Made by a program: the position numbers and the translations under genes. DNA of 64,000 nucleotides, from positions 6,882,001-6,946,000 of the forward strand of contig NZ_RKQF01000001.1 of NCBI RefSeq assembly GCF_003814875.1, given 5' to 3'. The stretch is from Streptomyces sp. Ag109_O5-1 (lineage in GTDB: Bacteria; Actinomycetota; Actinomycetes; Streptomycetales; Streptomycetaceae). The notes under the pieces are model-generated. The model was not told the origin of the DNA, did no database searches, and worked only from the letters and a program-made list of their open reading frames with translations. Below, in pieces: positions 61,351-64,000 of this stretch; the first letter of the stretch is position 1, and every line of letters starts with the position of its first letter.

Positions 61351-62019
61351 ATGTCCTTCTTCGCCAGGGCGTCCTGGCCAGGAGACCACCGCGACGAGAT
61401 CGTCGCCGGAACGCTCGTCGCGGCGGTGATAGTCGTGCTCGGCTACGCCTCGGGCATCGGCGCCCCGGCGGCGACGCCCATCAACACCGCCGCTCCTCCG
61501 GTGGCCGGGGCTCCGTCCGCCTCGCCCGGCGCTTCGGACGGTTCCGGGGCCAGTAATTCAAGGGTCCGCAATTCCGGTATTTCTGCCGGTGGGGCGGGAT
61601 CCGGCTCTGCGGGGGATTCCTGGCCGGGAAGCGGTGACGCCGGAATTCCGGTGGTCGCCGAAACGCCGCCGACCAGCGGGCGGAGCGGCGACGGAACGGC
61701 TGGCGAAGGCGGCGGGCAAGAGCCGGTTCCCGTCCCGTCCGGCTCGGCATCGGATTCGCCCACTCCAATCCCATCTCCCACTTCGCCGAACGGCTGCCAG
61801 GAGGGTGAAGCGCATCTGGTGCAGCCACTGTTGAACGGCGTGATCACTCCGGTCACCGGTTTGCTGGACGGTCTCCTCGACGGCGGCGCCTCCGGCGTCA
61901 CGGCCTCACCGTCCCCGTCGGCTTCCCCTTCGCAGCCCACCTCCTCGGCCGCCGGGCTGTCGTCGGTGTGTGTCGGCGTGGCGGCCTCGCCCTCGCTCCT
62001 CACGGGGGTGCTCCCGTGA
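61351..62019 (+). CDS. membrane-anchored Ser/Pro/Gly-rich protein linked to copD
   Basis: 222 residues from ATG 61351 (AGGAGGGG upstream). One N-terminal span (EIVAGTLVAAVIVVLGYASGIG), then a low-complexity Ala/Ser/Pro/Gly extracytoplasmic region and a short ordered piece, NGCQEGEAHLVQPLLNGVIT, then PVTGLLDGLLDGG, with two cysteines in all. Its stop overlaps the CopC-CopD start (GTGA), so the two are translationally coupled. The function is unknown; involvement in copper handling at the membrane is inferred from coupling. Confidence 0.65.
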   Translation: MSFFARASWPGDHRDEIVAGTLVAAVIVVLGYASGIGAPAATPINTAAPPVAGAPSASPGASDGSGASNSRVRNSGISAGGAGSGSAGDSWPGSGDAGIPVVAETPPTSGRSGDGTAGEGGGQEPVPVPSGSASDSPTPIPSPTSPNGCQEGEAHLVQPLLNGVITPVTGLLDGLLDGGASGVTASPSPSASPSQPTSSAAGLSSVCVGVAASPSLLTGVLP

Positions 62020-63353
62020 GACGCCGCCTCCGCTCCCTGCTTCTCACTGTGCTGGCCGCGCTCGCCGCCCTGTTTCTCGCCGCGCCGGCCGCCTCGGCCC
62101 ACACCGAGTTGGACTCCTCGACGCCGAAGAACGGCGCACGGATCGCGCACACTCCAGCCGAAGTCCGGTTGGCCTTCACTGAGCAGGTCGATCTCGCGGA
62201 CGTCCATGTCACCGTGGGCGGCAAGCGGCTGGCACCGTCCCGTCCGCCCCGCGGCGACGCCAAGGGCAATGTCGTCGAGGTCACCGTCCCGAAGACCACG
62301 GGCAGGGACCGTCTCACTGTGGTGTGGCAAGTGCTCGACATGGAAGACGGCCACCCGACGTCCGGGGCCCTGTCCTTCACGCTCGCGACGAAAGCCAAAG
62401 AGTCCGGCGCGGCCGGAGCCGGCACCCAGGCCGCGCCGCAAGCGTCCGAGTCGGTACGCACGGCCTGGACCGTGACCCGCTGGGCCGCGTACCTCGCCCT
62501 TGCCTTTTATGTGGGCGGGCTGGCATTTCTGGCGCTGCTCTGGCCGCAGGGCGCCCATGACCGGCGTACCCGCCGGATCCTCACGCTGTCCTGGACGGCA
62601 GGGCTCGCGGCGAGTCTCCTCGCGCCGGGGCTGCAGGGTGCGTACGGCGCAATGGGCCCGCTCGGCGACGTACTGAAGTCCTCTACCTACACGGACCTGT
62701 TGGGCACCGAAGTCGGAGTCGTCGCCGCATGCCGGGGGCTGATGTGGGTGCTGGCCGCCATCGTGCTGGCCGCGCTGCTCCAGGGTGGTGAGCGGACCGC
62801 CCGGTCGCCGGGCTGGCGCGTCGGTGCCCTCGCCGTAGCCCTCGGACTTCTGCGGACCACCGGAATGACCGGCCACAACGCCGAAGGCACGCATCCGGGT
62901 TGGGGCGCGGTGGCCGATCTGGTCCACCTGCTGGGCGTCTCGCTCTGGCTGGGCGGCCTGACCCTGCTGCTGTTCGGCGTGCTCCCCCGGCGCCGGCCGG
63001 AGGAGCTGTCGTCCACCGTGTCCGGCTACTCCACGCTGGCCGGGGTGGCCGTCACCGCGATCGCCGTCGCCGGGGCGGTCCTGACCTGGCAGATCGTCGG
63101 CTCATTCGGCGCCCTGATCCACACCGGCTACGGGCAGCTGCTGCTGCTCAAACTCGCCGTACTGGCCGTTGTGCTGCTGATCGCCCAGGGCAGCCGCGGC
63201 TGGGTGAAAACACGGCTTGACATCGCCGTACTGCTGCGCGGTGACCGAGCCACCGTACGGCCCTTCGTCTACTCGGTCGCGGCCGAGACGGGGCTCGTCC
63301 TCGTCGTCCTCGCCGCGACGAGCGTGCTGGTCACCTCCGCCCCCGGACGCTGA
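62016..63353 (+). CDS. CopC-CopD fusion copper resistance/uptake protein
   Basis: 445 residues from GTG 62016, with GGGGG 8 nt upstream. A Sec signal ends at AASA, leaving His29 as the mature N-terminus (HTELDSSTPKNGARI). This is the CopC copper-ligand arrangement, together with DLADVHVTV and MEDGHPTSGALSF. Residues from about 150 form the CopD membrane domain with eight or so spans and conserved His in MTGHNAEGTHPGW and LVHLLGVSLWLGG. Such YcnJ-like fusions import or deliver copper. A cupredoxin gene follows 50 nt later. Confidence 0.92.
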   Translation: MRRRLRSLLLTVLAALAALFLAAPAASAHTELDSSTPKNGARIAHTPAEVRLAFTEQVDLADVHVTVGGKRLAPSRPPRGDAKGNVVEVTVPKTTGRDRLTVVWQVLDMEDGHPTSGALSFTLATKAKESGAAGAGTQAAPQASESVRTAWTVTRWAAYLALAFYVGGLAFLALLWPQGAHDRRTRRILTLSWTAGLAASLLAPGLQGAYGAMGPLGDVLKSSTYTDLLGTEVGVVAACRGLMWVLAAIVLAALLQGGERTARSPGWRVGALAVALGLLRTTGMTGHNAEGTHPGWGAVADLVHLLGVSLWLGGLTLLLFGVLPRRRPEELSSTVSGYSTLAGVAVTAIAVAGAVLTWQIVGSFGALIHTGYGQLLLLKLAVLAVVLLIAQGSRGWVKTRLDIAVLLRGDRATVRPFVYSVAAETGLVLVVLAATSVLVTSAPGR

Positions 63354-63403
63354 CCGGCGATCCCCGCACCATCCCTCTCACCTCGCAAGGGAGACGCACC
63401 ACC

Positions 63404-64000
63404 ATGCACACCGAAGACACCACCACACCCCCGCCGCGCCACCGCCGCTCCCGGATGGGCAACCGAGTACTGCTCGCCACCGGCGCAGGCGCCGGCATCG
63501 CGGCCGTCGCCTGTCTCGCTCTGCTCCAGGCGTCGAGCGGGTCCGCCGCACCCGCCACGGCCGCACCGGCGGCCGACGCCCACTCGATGACCTCCATGGA
63601 TCAGGCGCGGCCCGCCGCCGCCCAGGCCAAGGCAGCCGACTACACCATCAAGATCACCAACTACAAGTTCGCCCAGCCGGCCCTGACCGTCAAGGTCGGC
63701 CAGACCGTGAAGTGGGTCAACGAGGACACCGCTCCGCACACGGTCACCACAACCAGCGGTCCGGCCAAGTTCGACTCCGGCACGCTGAACAAGGGCGACA
63801 GCTGGTCGTACACCTTCACCAAGGCCGGCACCTACAAGTACTACTGCGCCGTCCACCCGGACATGACGGCCTCCATCACCGTGGTCGCCGACAGCGGGGG
63901 CGGTGGCGGCAGCACCGGGGGTGGCACCGGAGGCTCCACGGGCGGTTCGACCGGTGGCTCGACGGGAGGCTCCACGGGCGGCTCGACGGGCGGCTCGACG
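63404..64000 (+). CDS. exported cupredoxin (plastocyanin/amicyanin-like), cut by window edge
   Basis: 199 residues visible from ATG 63404; the frame is open at the right edge. An N-terminal basic segment and hydrophobic LLATGAGAGIAAVACLALL act as signal or anchor. The cupredoxin domain (about 80-162) has all type-1 copper ligands: His112 in APHTV, then Cys148, His151 and Met154 in YYCAVHPDM. A Gly-Ser-Thr linker of GGST repeats begins near residue 165 and runs past the edge, suggesting a C-terminal anchor or second domain. It likely receives copper or electrons with CopC-CopD. Confidence 0.9.
   Translation, partial: MHTEDTTTPPPRHRRSRMGNRVLLATGAGAGIAAVACLALLQASSGSAAPATAAPAADAHSMTSMDQARPAAAQAKAADYTIKITNYKFAQPALTVKVGQTVKWVNEDTAPHTVTTTSGPAKFDSGTLNKGDSWSYTFTKAGTYKYYCAVHPDMTASITVVADSGGGGGSTGGGTGGSTGGSTGGSTGGSTGGSTGGST

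Overview
The window is a high-GC actinomycete chromosome segment, almost certainly Streptomyces. The grounds are strong GC at third codon positions, many GTG starts, and family content typical of the genus: PucR/CdaR and TetR regulators, SpoIIE-type phosphatases fused to anti-sigma-like kinases, secreted FAS1, sialidase-like and NucA/NucB proteins, and CopC-CopD. All identifications come from reading the sequence; no database search was run.

Layout. 1-4.5 kb: end of a ThDP decarboxylase with an ABC ATPase, an SDR remnant, a nitroreductase, a FAS1 protein and a Phe/His-repeat secreted peptide. 4.5-9.3 kb: GntR regulator divergent from YbhB plus a DtxR/DmdR regulator whose third domain is frameshifted; quinone oxidoreductase with ArsR; TetR divergent from a membrane protein. 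10.7-14.7 kb: two paralogous PucR regulators around HdeD and another membrane protein. 14.9-18.7 kb: operon of alpha/beta hydrolase, PoxB-type pyruvate oxidase and catalase-like heme protein. 19.3-22.3 kb: small membrane protein, type-B carboxylesterase, YwqG-like protein. 22.5-27.8 kb: CdaR-type regulator divergent from an amino-acid ABC importer ending in a DadA-like oxidase, probably a D-amino-acid uptake and oxidation unit. 28.5-39.6 kb: sugar import and signalling region. It has two SpoIIE-type phosphatase/kinase proteins (one with a degenerate phosphatase site), a xylose-type binding protein translationally coupled to the intact one, and a divergent binding protein-ATPase-permease set with a second binding protein.

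39.6-61 kb is accessory DNA full of broken genes: IS256, IS110, IS630 and IS5-type remnants, integrase 3' ends, and truncated XRE, hydrolase and other genes. It also carries intact cargo: a GG-leader peptide, a TetR/MFS/NmrA unit, a secreted NucA/NucB nuclease with a probable immunity partner, a MerR regulator, an AadA-type nucleotidyltransferase and a secreted Asp-box propeller protein. 61.3-64 kb starts a copper cluster (CopC-CopD, cupredoxin) that runs off the right edge.

The strongest hidden structure is a set of tRNA 3' halves. Five copies run from the anticodon loop to the acceptor of what looks like tRNA-Arg(CCU), all on the minus strand, with a sixth reduced to the acceptor end. Several are preceded by the same terminator hairpin, two by integrase 3' ends, and three are followed by a shared block of about 120 bp. 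A separate tRNA-Ser(GGA) half lies at 60.2 kb. Genes are cut exactly at these blocks, so the region looks like repeated integration and decay at tRNA attachment sites.
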